Assembly (NCBI RefSeq): GCF_014193255.1
Contig: NZ_JACHZB010000004.1
Coordinates: 310,001-374,000 of the forward strand
DNA from: Rhizobium sp. BK196
Lineage (GTDB): Bacteria; Pseudomonadota; Alphaproteobacteria; Rhizobiales; Rhizobiaceae
DNA length: 64,000 nucleotides
Direction: 5' to 3'
In this document: in pieces, positions 39,216-49,248 of the stretch
Layout of the letters: every line of letters begins with the position of its first letter
Numbering within the stretch: position 1 is the first letter of the stretch
Notes under the pieces: model-generated
What the model was told of the DNA's origin: nothing
Databases searched by the model: none
Seen by the model: only the letters and a program-made list of their open reading frames with translations
Program-made: the position numbers and the translations under genes

Positions 39216-40439
39216 TCACTCCTCGTCAACTACCCTGAGCTTGAGCAGTCCGGTCCTGCTTTCGACTGACTTCGCCGGCGGCTCGCTCACCTGCGCTTGC
39301 TTGCCGTCGCCGCCTGCTTCGAATTCCAGTGCCTCGATCTTCGCCCCGCGCTTGGTGAGTTTGTCCGCCGAGGTGATGATCTGGTCCACATCGCGCTGCG
39401 TCTGCGAGAAGTGCCCCTGCAACTTGCGCACCCGCTCGTCCAGCCGGCCGAGATCATCCATCAAGAGGGCGACTTCGCCTTGGATGACATGCGCCTGCGC
39501 CCGCATGCGCTGGTCTTTCAGCACGGCCTGAATGACTTGGATCGACAGCATCAGGAGCGAAGGCGAGACGATAACGACGCGCGCGCGGTGAGCCTTCTGC
39601 ACGATCGCCTCGAAATTTTCGTGAATTTCAGCAAAGATCGATTCCGAGGGAACGAATAGAAAAGCCGTGTCCTGCGTCTCGCCCTGGATCAGATATTTCT
39701 CTGAAATATCCTTGATGTGAACTTCCATATCACGGCGAAACTGCTGACCGGCAAGTTTACCGGCATCCGTACTGCCTGCATCGCGGATCGCGTTCCACGC
39801 CTCGAGCGGAAACTTCGCGTCGATCACCAGCGGCGGTGCACCGTTCGGCATCCTGATCGTGCAGTCCGGTCGCGAGCCATTCGAAAGCGTCTGCTGGAAA
39901 GCATAGGCGCCCATGGGCAGGCCGTCTGCGACGATCGTCTCCATACGCGACTGGCCGAAAGCGCCACGCGTCTGCTTGTTGGAAAGAATGGCCTGCAGCC
40001 CGACGACATCCTTGGCGAGCGTTTGAATATTATTCTGGGCAATATCGATCACCGCCAGGCGCTCCTGCAGCTTCTGCAGGTTGTCATGCGTCGATTTGGT
40101 CTGCTCGGTCAGCGTCGAATTCATGCGCTGTGACATGCCGTCGAGGCGCTGGTTGATCGCATGGTTGAGCTCGGCCTGCCGTGCACCGAAGACTTCCGTC
40201 ATGGTCGAGATGCGTCCCTGCATCTCCGCCTGTATTTTCAGAAGTTCTGCCATGCGCGCCTCGCTTTCGGCGGCGCGAAGATTGGCCTCTTCCGCTTCCT
40301 CGCGCCGGATGCCCGCATTGCGCAAGGCAAACACGATTGTCACGAGGATGAGAACGGCGAGTGCGCCTCCAGCAAGTGCAAGCACGCCGGGGCTCAGCAT
40401 CGGCAAGGAAATGGTGAGTGAGTCGGATGTCGCGGTCAT
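39216..40439 (-). CDS. rmuC: DNA recombination protein RmuC homologue
   Basis: RmuC limits inversions at short repeats, perhaps as a nuclease. The 407-residue protein has an N-terminal membrane anchor (about 15-38), a long coiled coil (residues 45-160, EEAEEANLRAAESEARMAEL) and the conserved C-terminal domain with LPMGAYAFQQTL, VIDAKFPLEAW and FLFVPSESIFAEI. The acidic residues of VIDAKFPLE fit a nuclease-like fold. The ATG at 40439 is preferred because the frame upstream (to 40553) has atypical composition. It is divergent from the globin-coupled receptor gene. Confidence 0.92.
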   Translation of the reverse strand: MTATSDSLTISLPMLSPGVLALAGGALAVLILVTIVFALRNAGIRREEAEEANLRAAESEARMAELLKIQAEMQGRISTMTEVFGARQAELNHAINQRLDGMSQRMNSTLTEQTKSTHDNLQKLQERLAVIDIAQNNIQTLAKDVVGLQAILSNKQTRGAFGQSRMETIVADGLPMGAYAFQQTLSNGSRPDCTIRMPNGAPPLVIDAKFPLEAWNAIRDAGSTDAGKLAGQQFRRDMEVHIKDISEKYLIQGETQDTAFLFVPSESIFAEIHENFEAIVQKAHRARVVIVSPSLLMLSIQVIQAVLKDQRMRAQAHVIQGEVALLMDDLGRLDERVRKLQGHFSQTQRDVDQIITSADKLTKRGAKIEALEFEAGGDGKQAQVSEPPAKSVESRTGLLKLRVVDEE

Positions 40440-40631
40440 GCTGCACCATAACAAAATAAACGACAATATCCAGATCAAAACGTGAACAATCCACGCCGTA
40501 TCACCGGTGGGAATGACGCTAATTAACTGGAGCGGAAGAAAAATTGGTCGCACATTTAACGATTGCTAAACCATATTCGCCAAATCTGACGCTGCAATTT
40601 CCCTCCGCATCCGCGCCAGATAGAGATCCCC

Positions 40632-42131
40632 ATGACTTCCCAGCAGACCAATAATGCCCTCAGGCAGCGCCTTGACTTCATTGAGCTTGACGATGAGGCA
40701 CGCAAGAACCTGCGGGAGCTGCGGCCGGCGATCTCGGAACTTCTCGGCGACGCGCTCGACAAGTTCTACGGCAAACTTGCAAAGACGCCGGCGGTAGCAG
40801 GCTTCTTCTCCAATAAGGCCCATATGGGCCACGCCAAAAAGCGCCAGCAGGAGCATTGGGGCAATCTTTCGGGCGGCAATTTCGACGAGAGTTACGTGAA
40901 TGGTGTTGCGGCCGTCGGTCGCACCCATGCCCGCATTGGTCTGGAGCCGCGCTGGTATATCGGCGGTTATGCGCTTGTCATGTCGGAACTCGTCCGTGGC
41001 CTGATGGAAAAGCAGTGGCCATCGCTCTTTGCCCGCCAGCAGGGAAAGGCGCTCGCCGAAAAGCTGACCGCCGTCATCAAGGCGGCAATGCTCGATATGG
41101 ACTATTCCATCTCGGTTTACCTGGAAGCGCTTGATGAAAAGCGCCGCGCGCTGGAAGAAGAGCGCGCCCGGGCCGAAGCCGATCAGGCGCTGGCGCTGGA
41201 ACATCTGCGCCGCGGCCTCGAAGCATTGTCGCGCGGTGACCTGGAAGCAACGCTACCCTCCGATCTGCCCGGCGATTTCCGCGGAATGGCAGAGGACTAC
41301 AACAGGGCGGTCGGCGCGCTGCGTGATTCCTTTGCGTCGGTCCGCACGACGTCCGGCCACATTCTTGAAGGCGCCGATGTGATGTCCAAGGCCACCGACG
41401 ATCTCGCCTTGCGCACCGCGCAGCAGGCAGCTGGCGTCGAAGAAAGCTCGGCGGCGCTGCAGCAGCTCTCCGTCAGCGTCAGCCAGACCGCTGCCAATGC
41501 CGAGAAGGCGTCAAGCGCCGTGCGGGAAACGCAGGAGAAGGCCAAGAATTCCGGCGAACTCGTCACCAGCGCCGTTTCGGCCATGGCGGGTATCGAGAAG
41601 TCCTCTACCGAAATCGCCAAGATCATCGGCGTCATCGACGAGATCGCTTTCCAGACCAACCTGCTGGCACTGAATGCCGGCGTCGAAGCTGCGCGCGCCG
41701 GCGATGCCGGTAAGGGCTTTGCGGTCGTCGCGCAGGAAGTACGTCAGCTTGCCCAGCGCACCGCCGATGCCGCCAAGGAAATCAAGAATCTGATCTCCCA
41801 AAGCTCGACGCAGGTGAACGAGGGCGTCAACATCGTCAGCAGCACGGGTGAAGCGCTGAGCGATATGATCAGCCGCATCGACATCATCAACAGCTTCGTC
41901 GCCGATATCGCCGCAGCCGCCCGCGATCAGGCGACGGGAGTGAACGAGGTCAGCGTCGCAATCCGCAATATGGACACCATCACTCAGCAGAACTCCGGCA
42001 TGGTGGAGCGTACGTCCGCCGAAACCCGAAGGCTGAAGGATGAGGTCGAAAACCTCATAGAGCTTCTGCAGCGTTTCCGCGCACGCGCTGAAAGCCGGCA
42101 GGCAGCCGGTGCCGCCCGCCGCGCGGCCTGA
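40632..42131 (+). CDS. Globin-coupled soluble chemoreceptor (HemAT type)
   Basis: A 499-residue aerotaxis-type transducer with no membrane helix. Residues 1 to about 165 form a protoglobin sensor with the probable proximal haem ligand H99 in [15 protein letters not shown], as in HemAT. A short linker region ([20 protein letters not shown]) and the methyl-accepting coiled coil follow, with tip [20 protein letters not shown]. Unlike the two membrane receptors in this window it lacks a C-terminal NWEEF tail. Oxygen sensing is inferred from the globin domain. A 192-bp divergent spacer separates it from rmuC. Confidence 0.95.
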   Translation: MTSQQTNNALRQRLDFIELDDEARKNLRELRPAISELLGDALDKFYGKLAKTPAVAGFFSNKAHMGHAKKRQQEHWGNLSGGNFDESYVNGVAAVGRTHARIGLEPRWYIGGYALVMSELVRGLMEKQWPSLFARQQGKALAEKLTAVIKAAMLDMDYSISVYLEALDEKRRALEEERARAEADQALALEHLRRGLEALSRGDLEATLPSDLPGDFRGMAEDYNRAVGALRDSFASVRTTSGHILEGADVMSKATDDLALRTAQQAAGVEESSAALQQLSVSVSQTAANAEKASSAVRETQEKAKNSGELVTSAVSAMAGIEKSSTEIAKIIGVIDEIAFQTNLLALNAGVEAARAGDAGKGFAVVAQEVRQLAQRTADAAKEIKNLISQSSTQVNEGVNIVSSTGEALSDMISRIDIINSFVADIAAAARDQATGVNEVSVAIRNMDTITQQNSGMVERTSAETRRLKDEVENLIELLQRFRARAESRQAAGAARRAA

Positions 42132-42228
42132 ACAATCGAGGCAGAAACCCGGGCGGGCGTTGCAAAAAACCGCAATCCTTGCCCGGCGGATAATTCCCTA
42201 GTGTGAAAAGATGGGTTATGGGAACGCC

Positions 42229-42744
42229 ATGACCATCAAGCCACTCATCATTCTTCCCGATCCCGTTCTCCGTCAGGTTTCCAAGCCGATCGAGCGAGTC
42301 GACACCGATCTCCAGCGCCTTTCCGACGACATGCTGGAGACAATGTATGATGCGCCGGGCATCGGCCTTGCCGCAATCCAGATTGGCGTTCCGCGCCGCA
42401 TGCTCGTTATCGATCTTTCGAAGGAAGGCGAAGAAAAGCAGCCGCTCGTCTTCATCAATCCGGAGATCGTCAGCTCCTCGGATGACCGTTCTGTCTATGA
42501 GGAAGGTTGTCTTTCTATTCCCGACTACTATGCAGAAGTGGAGCGGCCGGCGAAGGTGACGGTTAAATATCTGGACCGCGAAGGCAAGGAAGAAAGCGTC
42601 GAGGCCGACGGACTTCTGGCGACCTGTCTCCAGCACGAGATCGACCACCTGAACGGCGTGCTCTTCATCGATCATATTTCGCGGCTGAAGCGCGAAATGG
42701 TGATCAAGAAGTTCACCAAGGCTGCCAAATCCAAGGTGCTCTGA
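42229..42744 (+). CDS. def: Peptide deformylase
   Basis: Def removes the formyl group from nascent proteins. The 171-residue protein shows all three motifs: [10 protein letters not shown] near residue 44, EEGCLSIP with metal ligand C94, and QHEIDHLNG with ligands H136 and H140 and catalytic E137. The ATG at 42229 gives the family N-terminus [15 protein letters not shown]. It is followed by fmt (98-bp gap) and truA, the standard order; def and fmt act on opposite ends of the same formylation cycle. Confidence 0.97.
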   Translation: MTIKPLIILPDPVLRQVSKPIERVDTDLQRLSDDMLETMYDAPGIGLAAIQIGVPRRMLVIDLSKEGEEKQPLVFINPEIVSSSDDRSVYEEGCLSIPDYYAEVERPAKVTVKYLDREGKEESVEADGLLATCLQHEIDHLNGVLFIDHISRLKREMVIKKFTKAAKSKVL

Positions 42745-42842
42745 ACGGGCTGGCCGCCGCGCATACGAAAGATTTCGAGCGGGCTTGCTTATGAGCTCGA
42801 AAACCCGTTTGAAGACGGTTGATCCTCAATTGGCGAGATAGA

Positions 42843-43778
42843 ATGTCTCTTCGTATCGTTTTCATGGGAACGCCTGACTTCTCCGTCCCGACGCTGCGCC
42901 TGCTCGTCGACGCCGGCCACCGGATCGTTGCCGTCTATACGCAGCCGCCTCGGCCGGGTGGACGGCGCGGGCTCGATCTTCAGAAATCGCCGGTACACCA
43001 GGCCGCCGAGCTGCTCGGCCTGCCGGTCTTTACGCCGGTCAATTTCAAGGACCCTGAAGAGCGTGAGCGCTTTCGCGCGCTCGGTGCCGATGTCGGCGTC
43101 GTCGTCGCCTATGGACTGCTGTTGCCCGAGGCGATCCTGACCGGCACGCGCTACGGCTGCTATAACGGACATGCCTCGCTGCTACCGCGCTGGCGCGGCG
43201 CTGCCCCCATCCAGCGGGCGATTATGGCCGGTGACGAAAAGACCGGCATGATGGTCATGAAGATGGACAAGGGCCTCGATACCGGCGACGTGGCGCTGAC
43301 GCGCGAAGTCGAGATCGGCCCCAACATGACGGCCGGCGAACTGCATGACAGGCTGATGCAAACGGGCGCAAAGGCGATGGCTGAGGCCATGGTCAAGCTG
43401 GAGATGGACGATCTTCCGCTGACCCCGCAGGCGGCCGAAGGCGTGCTCTATGCCGCCAAGATCGACAAGGCGGAAACGCGTATCGATTTCAGCCGCGATG
43501 CCAGGGATGTTCACAATCATATCCGTGGCCTCGCACCTTTCCCGGGCGCTTGGTTCGAGCTTGAGAGCAATGGCAAGGCGGAGCGCGTCAAGGTGCTTGG
43601 CTCCGAGCATGCAACGGGTGCGGGCATAGCCGGCACGCTCCTGACCGATGACCTCGTGGTTGCCTGCGGCACCGCCGCCGTTCGACTTACGAAGCTTCAG
43701 AAAGCCGGCGGCAAACCGCTCGCCGCTGCCGACTTCCTGCGTGGCACGCCGCTTGCTGCGGGCACGAGGCTCGCCTGA
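42843..43778 (+). CDS. fmt: Methionyl-tRNA formyltransferase
   Basis: Fmt formylates initiator Met-tRNA using 10-formyl-THF. The 311-residue protein starts [16 protein letters not shown]. The catalytic triad is visible as N108 and H110 (in [19 protein letters not shown]) and D146 (in GLDTGDVAL). A C-terminal OB-type domain binds the tRNA. The stop shares one base with the truA start (TGATG), so the two are translationally coupled. The ATG at 42843 is preferred over one eight codons upstream. Confidence 0.97.
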   Translation: MSLRIVFMGTPDFSVPTLRLLVDAGHRIVAVYTQPPRPGGRRGLDLQKSPVHQAAELLGLPVFTPVNFKDPEERERFRALGADVGVVVAYGLLLPEAILTGTRYGCYNGHASLLPRWRGAAPIQRAIMAGDEKTGMMVMKMDKGLDTGDVALTREVEIGPNMTAGELHDRLMQTGAKAMAEAMVKLEMDDLPLTPQAAEGVLYAAKIDKAETRIDFSRDARDVHNHIRGLAPFPGAWFELESNGKAERVKVLGSEHATGAGIAGTLLTDDLVVACGTAAVRLTKLQKAGGKPLAAADFLRGTPLAAGTRLA

Positions 43779-44584
43779 TGCCGAGATACCGCATGATCGT
43801 CGAATATGACGGCGGGCCCTACGTCGGGTGGCAGCGGCAGGATAACGGACCTTCGGTGCAGGGCGCGATCGAAAGGGCGATCTTCTCGGCAAGCGGCGAC
43901 ACCGCGTCCGTCCGCGGCGCGGGACGCACCGATTCCGGCGTCCATGCCATGGGGCAGGTTATCCATGCCGATCTTTCAAAGGACTGGTCTCCCTTCAAGC
44001 TGCAGAACGCGCTGAATGCCCATCTGAAACTCGCGGGTGAGAAAGTGGCGATCCTTGATGTGGAAATGGCGAGCGAATTCTTTGACGCCCGCTTCTCTGC
44101 GCTCCGCCGGCATTATCTCTACCGCATCATCAGCCGCCGCGCGCCGCTGGCGCTAGAGGCGGGCAAGGCATGGTGGGTGCCGAAGACGCTCGATCATGAA
44201 GTCATGCATGCCGCAGCCCAGACGCTCGTCGGCAGGCACGATTTCTCGACTTTCCGTTCGGCTCACTGTCAGGCAAACAGCCCCGTGCGCACACTCGACC
44301 GGCTCGATGTGACCCGTAATGGCGAACTGATCGAGATCCGCGCTACTGCCCAGAGCTTCCTGCACAATCAGATCCGCTCCTTCGCGGGAACTCTGAAGCT
44401 TGCAGGCGAGGGCAAGTGGACACCTGAGGATGTGCGTGCGGCGTTGGACGCGCATGACCGCAAGGCCTGCGGTCCCGTGGCGCCGCCGGACGGGCTCTAT
44501 TTCATGCAGGTGGATTATCCCGAGGTGATCGCCGATCGCCGCAAACAAGCGGATGAAAACGATGATGGTGAGGATCTGTCCTAA
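43778..44584 (+). CDS. truA: tRNA pseudouridine(38-40) synthase TruA
   Basis: TruA makes pseudouridine at positions 38-40 of the anticodon arm. The 268-residue protein has the catalytic aspartate D52 in [15 protein letters not shown], the N-terminal [12 protein letters not shown] and the second-half block [11 protein letters not shown]. The acidic C-terminal tail ([11 protein letters not shown]) is a little longer than usual. It ends the def-fmt-truA run. Confidence 0.97.
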   Translation: MPRYRMIVEYDGGPYVGWQRQDNGPSVQGAIERAIFSASGDTASVRGAGRTDSGVHAMGQVIHADLSKDWSPFKLQNALNAHLKLAGEKVAILDVEMASEFFDARFSALRRHYLYRIISRRAPLALEAGKAWWVPKTLDHEVMHAAAQTLVGRHDFSTFRSAHCQANSPVRTLDRLDVTRNGELIEIRATAQSFLHNQIRSFAGTLKLAGEGKWTPEDVRAALDAHDRKACGPVAPPDGLYFMQVDYPEVIADRRKQADENDDGEDLS

Positions 44585-44620
44585 TCCAGCCTGCGGCACG
44601 CCAAGCAACAACCGAGCTGA

Positions 44621-45223
44621 TCACGCCGGAGAAATGCCGAGGAAGTTGAATAAATAGTCCGACACCATCATCGGCGGCACCATCAGCGCCAGAGTCAGGG
44701 CGCTGACCATAAGGAGGTGCCCGTGGCAGATCATCCGCAGAACGCGCGCCAGCACGAAAATTTGCGCCAGCACAAAAACGAGCAGCAGCAATCGTACGAT
44801 GTCGATAGAACCCGGCAGGAAGAAGACAAGCGACAGCAACAACCCGTTGATGTAGGCGAGCGGCACATTGAGCCAGTTGACGCCGACGACGACAGGCGCG
44901 AAACGCTCGCCCATGCGCAAGGCAAGCAGGACAAGTCCGGCAAAGATCAGCGGAACGATCCAGTTGCTAAGCTCGACGAGCCCCAACCGGAAATAGAAGG
45001 GATAGCCGACATCAGCTTCCGGTGGCATCGATCTGAGATAGCCGTTGCGCAACGTAAGCCAGGAAATACCCGTCGGCGGCAGGCACCAGAGGATCGCCCA
45101 GAAGGAGCGGTTGACGCCGCGATCCGATAGATCCAGGAACCGGAAACCGCGCGGGTCGAGCTTGATCAGCAGCCAGATGCCGGCGAGATAATATTGAACC
45201 TCTCTAAACCCCGGCATTCTCAA
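44621..45223 (-). CDS. Integral membrane protein of unknown function
   Basis: A 200-residue protein with about five hydrophobic helices (near 38-58, 82-104, 113-135, 137-160 and 168-190). No family is recognised with confidence; the general look, with helices and short charged loops, is like Yip1-type proteins. The N-terminal block [21 protein letters not shown] is the most distinctive polar segment. Its start overlaps the 3' end of dapE by 20 bp, so it is probably the last gene of the dapD-dapE unit. Nothing in the sequence ties it to lysine synthesis. Confidence 0.85.
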   Translation of the reverse strand: MRMPGFREVQYYLAGIWLLIKLDPRGFRFLDLSDRGVNRSFWAILWCLPPTGISWLTLRNGYLRSMPPEADVGYPFYFRLGLVELSNWIVPLIFAGLVLLALRMGERFAPVVVGVNWLNVPLAYINGLLLSLVFFLPGSIDIVRLLLLVFVLAQIFVLARVLRMICHGHLLMVSALTLALMVPPMMVSDYLFNFLGISPA

Positions 45224-46397
45224 ACCAACGTTCGATGAAGGTCTCGTAGATCGCCGTCAGTGTCTCCAGATCGGCAACCGCGACCCGTTCGTCGACCATG
45301 TGCATGGTCTGGCCGACAAGGCCGAATTCCACGACCGGGCAATAATCCTTGATGAACCGCGCATCCGACGTGCCGCCCGTGGTCGACAGCGCCGGCGATG
45401 CGCCGGTGACGCTTTCGACCGCCGAGGACAGCGAGGCGATCAGCGCATTGTTGCGGGTCAGAAAAACATGGCTCGGGCGGTCGGCCCAGATGATCTCGTA
45501 TTTCACTGGCGTGCGGCCCGGCCGCAACACCCCTTCCGCCGCTGCCGCATCGAGGCGCCGGATGATTTCAGCCCGCAGCGTATCTGCCGTCCAGATGTCG
45601 TTGAAGCGGATGTTGAAGCTCGCAGAAGCCTTTGCCGGAATGACGTTCGTCGCCGGATTGCCGACATCGACAGTCGTCACTTCGAGATTGGACGGTTGGA
45701 AATTGTCCGTTCCGCCGTCAAAGGGCGGCTCCATCAGCGCCTGGGTGAGTTGCAGGATGCCGCGCACCGGATTGTCGGCAAGATGCGGATAGGCCGCATG
45801 CCCCTGCACACCATGCACGACGATCTTGCCGGACAGCGAACCGCGCCTGCCGATCTTGATCATGTCGCCGAGCTTGTTCGGATTGGTCGGCTCGCCGACG
45901 ACGCAGGCATCCCATGTCTCTCCGCGCTCCGTCGCCCACCGCAACAGCTTGATCGTCCCGTTGATCGACGGGCCTTCCTCATCACCGGTGATCAAGAAGG
46001 AGATCGAGCCCTTCGGTGCGCCATGCTTTTCGACATGCCTGGCAACGGCAGCGGCAAAACAGGCAATGCCGCCCTTCATGTCGACTGCGCCGCGGCCGAA
46101 AAGCTCGCCATTGGCGATGTCAGCTGCAAAGGGCGGGTGAGTCCAGGCGTCGGCGTCACCGACAGGCACGACATCGGTATGGCCTGCAAACATCAGATGC
46201 GGCCCCTCGGTGCCGAGACGGGCATAGAGGTTTTCGACATCGGGCGTGCCGGTTTCTTTCGCAATCATTCGATCGACCTTGAATCCGAGCGGCGAAAGCA
46301 TGGCTTCCAACGCGGAAAGCGCGCCGCCTTCTGCCGGCGTCACGGATGGGCAGCGGATCAACGTCTGAAGATTGGCAACAGGATTCGTGACGGTCAT
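45204..46397 (-). CDS. dapE: Succinyl-diaminopimelate desuccinylase
   Basis: DapE hydrolyses N-succinyl-LL-diaminopimelate to LL-DAP in the lysine and peptidoglycan pathway. The 397-residue M20-family metallopeptidase has ligands and catalytic residues in [11 protein letters not shown] (H73, D75), [10 protein letters not shown] (D106) and [13 protein letters not shown] (E140/E141), plus the lid dimerisation domain. The ATG at 46397 gives [20 protein letters not shown], the family N-terminus. It lies 103 bp downstream of dapD, so the pathway's succinylase branch enzymes are adjacent. Confidence 0.97.
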   Translation of the reverse strand: MTVTNPVANLQTLIRCPSVTPAEGGALSALEAMLSPLGFKVDRMIAKETGTPDVENLYARLGTEGPHLMFAGHTDVVPVGDADAWTHPPFAADIANGELFGRGAVDMKGGIACFAAAVARHVEKHGAPKGSISFLITGDEEGPSINGTIKLLRWATERGETWDACVVGEPTNPNKLGDMIKIGRRGSLSGKIVVHGVQGHAAYPHLADNPVRGILQLTQALMEPPFDGGTDNFQPSNLEVTTVDVGNPATNVIPAKASASFNIRFNDIWTADTLRAEIIRRLDAAAAEGVLRPGRTPVKYEIIWADRPSHVFLTRNNALIASLSSAVESVTGASPALSTTGGTSDARFIKDYCPVVEFGLVGQTMHMVDERVAVADLETLTAIYETFIERWFENAGV

Positions 46398-46500
46398 AGC
46401 GGTCGAATTATCCGGTGGGAATGGCAAAGACGTGGCAAGGCGCGATACCCCCTTGCCGAAAAAGACGCCGATTGTTTACCGAATCAACGCTGAGCTGTCA

Positions 46501-47358
46501 TCAATCTCGGAGCAGTTCGTTGATGCCCGTCTTGGAACGGGTCTGCTCGTCGACGCGCTTGACGATCACGGCGCAATAGAGGTTCGGCGCCTGCTGGCCG
46601 TTTGCCATCGTCTTGTCGGATGGCAGCGAACCCGCAACGACGACCGAATAGGGCGGTACTTCGCCATAGCTGATCTCGCCGGTGGCGCGGTCGACGATCT
46701 TGGTCGACTTGCCGATGAAGACGCCCATGCCGAGCACCGAGCCTTCACGCACGATGCAGCCTTCGACGACTTCCGAACGCGCGCCGATGAAGCAATTGTC
46801 CTCGATGATCGTCGGGCCGGCCTGCATCGGCTCCAGAACGCCGCCGATGCCGACGCCGCCGGAGAGGTGCACATGCTTGCCGATTTGCGCACAGGAACCG
46901 ACGGTTGCCCAGGTGTCGACCATCGTGCCATCGCCGACATAGGCCCCGAGATTGACGAAGGACGGCATCAGAATGGCATTCGGAGCAATATAGGCTGAGC
47001 GGCGCACGACAGCGCTCGGCACGGCACGGAAGCCGGCAGCGCGGAATTGGTTCTCGCCCCAGCCTTCGAACTTCGAAGGCACCTTATCCCACCAGGTTGC
47101 CTGACCGGGACCGCCTTTGACGACTTCCATGTCGTTGAGGCGGAAAGACAGCAGCACGGCCTTCTTAAGCCACTGATTGACCTTCCAGGCGCCATCGGCG
47201 CCGCGTTCGGCCACACGTGCCTTGCCTTCATCGAGCAGGTTCAGAGCCGCCTCGACCGCATCGCGCACTTCACCCTTCGTCGACGTGTTCACATTATCGC
47301 GATTGTCGAAGGCAGTTTCGACGGTCTTTTCGAGGGATGCGAGGTCGATGGCGCTCAT
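46501..47358 (-). CDS. dapD: 2,3,4,5-tetrahydropyridine-2,6-dicarboxylate N-succinyltransferase
   Basis: DapD succinylates tetrahydrodipicolinate, the step before the aminotransferase and DapE. The 285-residue protein has an N-terminal helical domain and a left-handed beta-helix of hexapeptide repeats ([19 protein letters not shown], then [20 protein letters not shown]). Length is usual. AAGGAA lies 5 bp before the ATG. It is divergent from the LOG-family gene across 195 bp. Confidence 0.98.
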   Translation of the reverse strand: MSAIDLASLEKTVETAFDNRDNVNTSTKGEVRDAVEAALNLLDEGKARVAERGADGAWKVNQWLKKAVLLSFRLNDMEVVKGGPGQATWWDKVPSKFEGWGENQFRAAGFRAVPSAVVRRSAYIAPNAILMPSFVNLGAYVGDGTMVDTWATVGSCAQIGKHVHLSGGVGIGGVLEPMQAGPTIIEDNCFIGARSEVVEGCIVREGSVLGMGVFIGKSTKIVDRATGEISYGEVPPYSVVVAGSLPSDKTMANGQQAPNLYCAVIVKRVDEQTRSKTGINELLRD

Positions 47359-47513
47359 GGGAATTCCTTAAACTTCGATCATTATCGTGGAGACAGCGGA
47401 GTCTCCGGAATTGCGGTTGGCGGGTTGTCACCCGATCTACAGCATGCACCCGTAAAATGGAATGATTTTTCGGACAAGATCATATCTGGATTCAAGGCGT
47501 TATAGCGACATAT

Positions 47514-47531
47514 CCGGTCACTTGTGACCGG
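47514..47531. promoter_or_regulatory. Perfect inverted repeat upstream of the LOG-family gene
   Basis: CCGGTCAC, TT, GTGACCGG: eight-base arms around a two-base spacer, 22 bp before the LOG-family ATG at 47554. It could be an operator for a dimeric repressor or a short RNA hairpin near the start. No protein is assigned to it. Confidence 0.55.
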
Positions 47532-47553
47532 TGATACTGAAAGGCATTTCGAA

Positions 47554-48420
47554 ATGGCAAAGGCAAGAAACGGCGGCGGACGGCGCAGGGACGGGGTCTG
47601 GGATCCGTTAAAGAGCAGTTCGAGCGACAGGCAGCGCGCGGAAGCGGTTCCGAAGACGCCTCAGACGCTCTCGCCGGCCTATCGCCTTGCCTATGTGGAC
47701 GAGGATTTCCTCTGCCGCGAGGAGTTGCGCCCGATCCGCCTGCAGCTCGAACTCCTGAAGGTCGAGATGATGATGGCCGAGCGCGGCATCGCGTCGACCG
47801 TCGTCATGTTCGGCGGCGCCCGTATTCCGGCGCCAGGCCAGAGCGCTTGGGCCGCCCGCAACGAGACGCAACGTGCAAACCTCGAAGCCGCATCGGTCTA
47901 TTACGATGAAGCGCGCAAATTCGCCCGCCTCTGCTCGCGTTATGCGGCCGGCTTCGACTTCCACGAATATGTCGTCGTCACCGGCGGCGGACCTGGCGTC
48001 ATGGAAGCAGGAAACCGCGGTGCGGCGGATGAGGGAGCTCCTTCGATCGGTCTCAACATCGTGCTGCCGCATGAGCAGGCGCCCAATGCCTATGTAACGC
48101 CCGAGCTCAGCTTCAATTTCCACTATTTCGCAATCCGCAAGATGCATTTCATGGTGCGCGCCAAGGCCGTCGCCGTCTTCCCCGGCGGCTTCGGCACGCT
48201 CGACGAATTCTTCGAATGCCTGACGCTGATCCAGACCGGCCGCATGGAACGCATCCCGCTGCTGCTCTTCGGTTCGAAGTTCTGGCACAGCATCGTCAAT
48301 TTCGATGCACTGGCCGAATTCGGCACGATCGCGCCCGAAGACGTCAACCTGATCAGCTTCGTCGATACCGCAGACGAGGCCTGGAAGATCGTACAGGACT
48401 TCTACGAACACCGCGAATAG
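47554..48420 (+). CDS. LOG-family protein (TIGR00730; nucleotide 5'-monophosphate phosphoribohydrolase-like)
   Basis: A 288-residue Rossmann-like protein of the LOG/YgdH family. It has VVTGGGPGVMEAGNRGA near residue 145 and the catalytic signature VFPGGFGTLDEFFE near 215. Related enzymes release free base from nucleoside monophosphates, in some species making cytokinins; that activity cannot be assigned from sequence here. A basic N-terminal extension of about 45 residues precedes the core. The ATG at 47554 is preceded by AAAGG. Confidence 0.93.
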   Translation: MAKARNGGGRRRDGVWDPLKSSSSDRQRAEAVPKTPQTLSPAYRLAYVDEDFLCREELRPIRLQLELLKVEMMMAERGIASTVVMFGGARIPAPGQSAWAARNETQRANLEAASVYYDEARKFARLCSRYAAGFDFHEYVVVTGGGPGVMEAGNRGAADEGAPSIGLNIVLPHEQAPNAYVTPELSFNFHYFAIRKMHFMVRAKAVAVFPGGFGTLDEFFECLTLIQTGRMERIPLLLFGSKFWHSIVNFDALAEFGTIAPEDVNLISFVDTADEAWKIVQDFYEHRE

Positions 48421-48441
48421 CAACTCCAACGCGGCAGCAAA

Positions 48442-48471
48442 AACCCTCTCCCCGCAAGCGGGAAGAGGGTT
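48442..48471. repeat. Palindromic hairpin of the rhizobial CCCTCT...AGAGGG type
   Basis: Arms AACCCTCT (48442-48449) and AGAGGGTT (48464-48471), with inner arms CCCGC and GCGGG and one C/A mismatch. It lies 21 bp after the LOG-family stop and could act as a terminator-like hairpin, but it has no T-run. Similar GC-rich palindromes are scattered through alphaproteobacterial intergenic regions; only one copy was noticed in this window. Confidence 0.6.
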
Positions 48472-48522
48472 CCGGGTGAGAGGCACCCCTCGCGATATCT
48501 TGGAAAGAACAGTCGTCCCCTC

Positions 48523-49146
48523 TTAAAGGAAGGGCCGGTCCGGCATGTCGTCGATCGAGATCACGCCGTCCTTGTTGCTGTCCATACGATCGAAGAATTT
48601 GCTGAAAGCGTTCTCCGCCTCCTGCTTGCTGATCTGGCCGTTCTGATCGGTATCGATGCGGTGCATCATCAGCGAGGCGCCCATGATGCGGGCGCGCGTC
48701 CCGTGACGACCGTCGCGGTCGGGGCGGCGATGATCATTGTTGTCGGCCATGTCAGGCGCGGCATTGTCATTCGCGTCGTCCTGTTTGGCCGAGGCGGTTT
48801 CACGGCGGGCCCTGAACTGTGCCTCGCGGTATTCGCGGATTTCGCCGGGGGTCAAAGAGCCGTCATGGTTGGTATCAATAGCGGCGAAGATCTTTTCCAT
48901 GCCGTCGGTCGCTTCCTGCTTGGAAACCTGTCCGTCCTTGTTGGCGTCGAACTGCTTCAGCATACGCACAAAAGCGATTTCGCGGAAGGCTGCGCCACGC
49001 GGACCGCCCATCATGCCATGCCCCATTTTTCCGTGGTGGCCCGGACGATCGGGCCGGTCGCTAGGTGCTGCGAAGCTCGCCCCGGCGGCTGCGCCGAGAA
49101 GAAGAACAGAGGAAAGCGCCGTCAGGATAAGCTTGTTGCGGTACAT
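48523..49146 (-). CDS. Secreted protein with four EF-hand calcium-binding loops
   Basis: A 207-residue exported protein: signal peptide about 1-27 (ending ASFAAPSD), then four canonical EF-hand loops at residues 67-78 (DANKDGQVSKQE), 91-102 (DTNHDGSLTPGE), 165-176 (DTDQNGQISKQE) and 189-200 (DSNKDGVISIDD), arranged as two pairs with a D/N/R/H-rich linker. Each loop has Asp at 1, 3 or 5 and an acidic residue at 12, so calcium binding is well supported. Partners and role are unknown. The start at 49146 has AAAGGA 9 bp upstream. Confidence 0.92.
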   Translation of the reverse strand: MYRNKLILTALSSVLLLGAAAGASFAAPSDRPDRPGHHGKMGHGMMGGPRGAAFREIAFVRMLKQFDANKDGQVSKQEATDGMEKIFAAIDTNHDGSLTPGEIREYREAQFRARRETASAKQDDANDNAAPDMADNNDHRRPDRDGRHGTRARIMGASLMMHRIDTDQNGQISKQEAENAFSKFFDRMDSNKDGVISIDDMPDRPFL

Positions 49147-49248
49147 ATCAGTGTGTCCTTTCGTAGGATGTCCCTTGCTACGAAAGGTAGGACCGAACCG
49201 CGCTGCGGCCCAGTTAAACATCTGTAAGACAGATGAAACTTTGGTAAG

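Noticed and set aside
38315..39238. A 307-codon plus-strand frame antisense to rbsK
   Set aside because: Shadow of a clear ribokinase gene.
45300..46493. A 397-codon plus-strand frame antisense to dapE
   Set aside because: Shadow of dapE; no ribosome-binding site and no family features.
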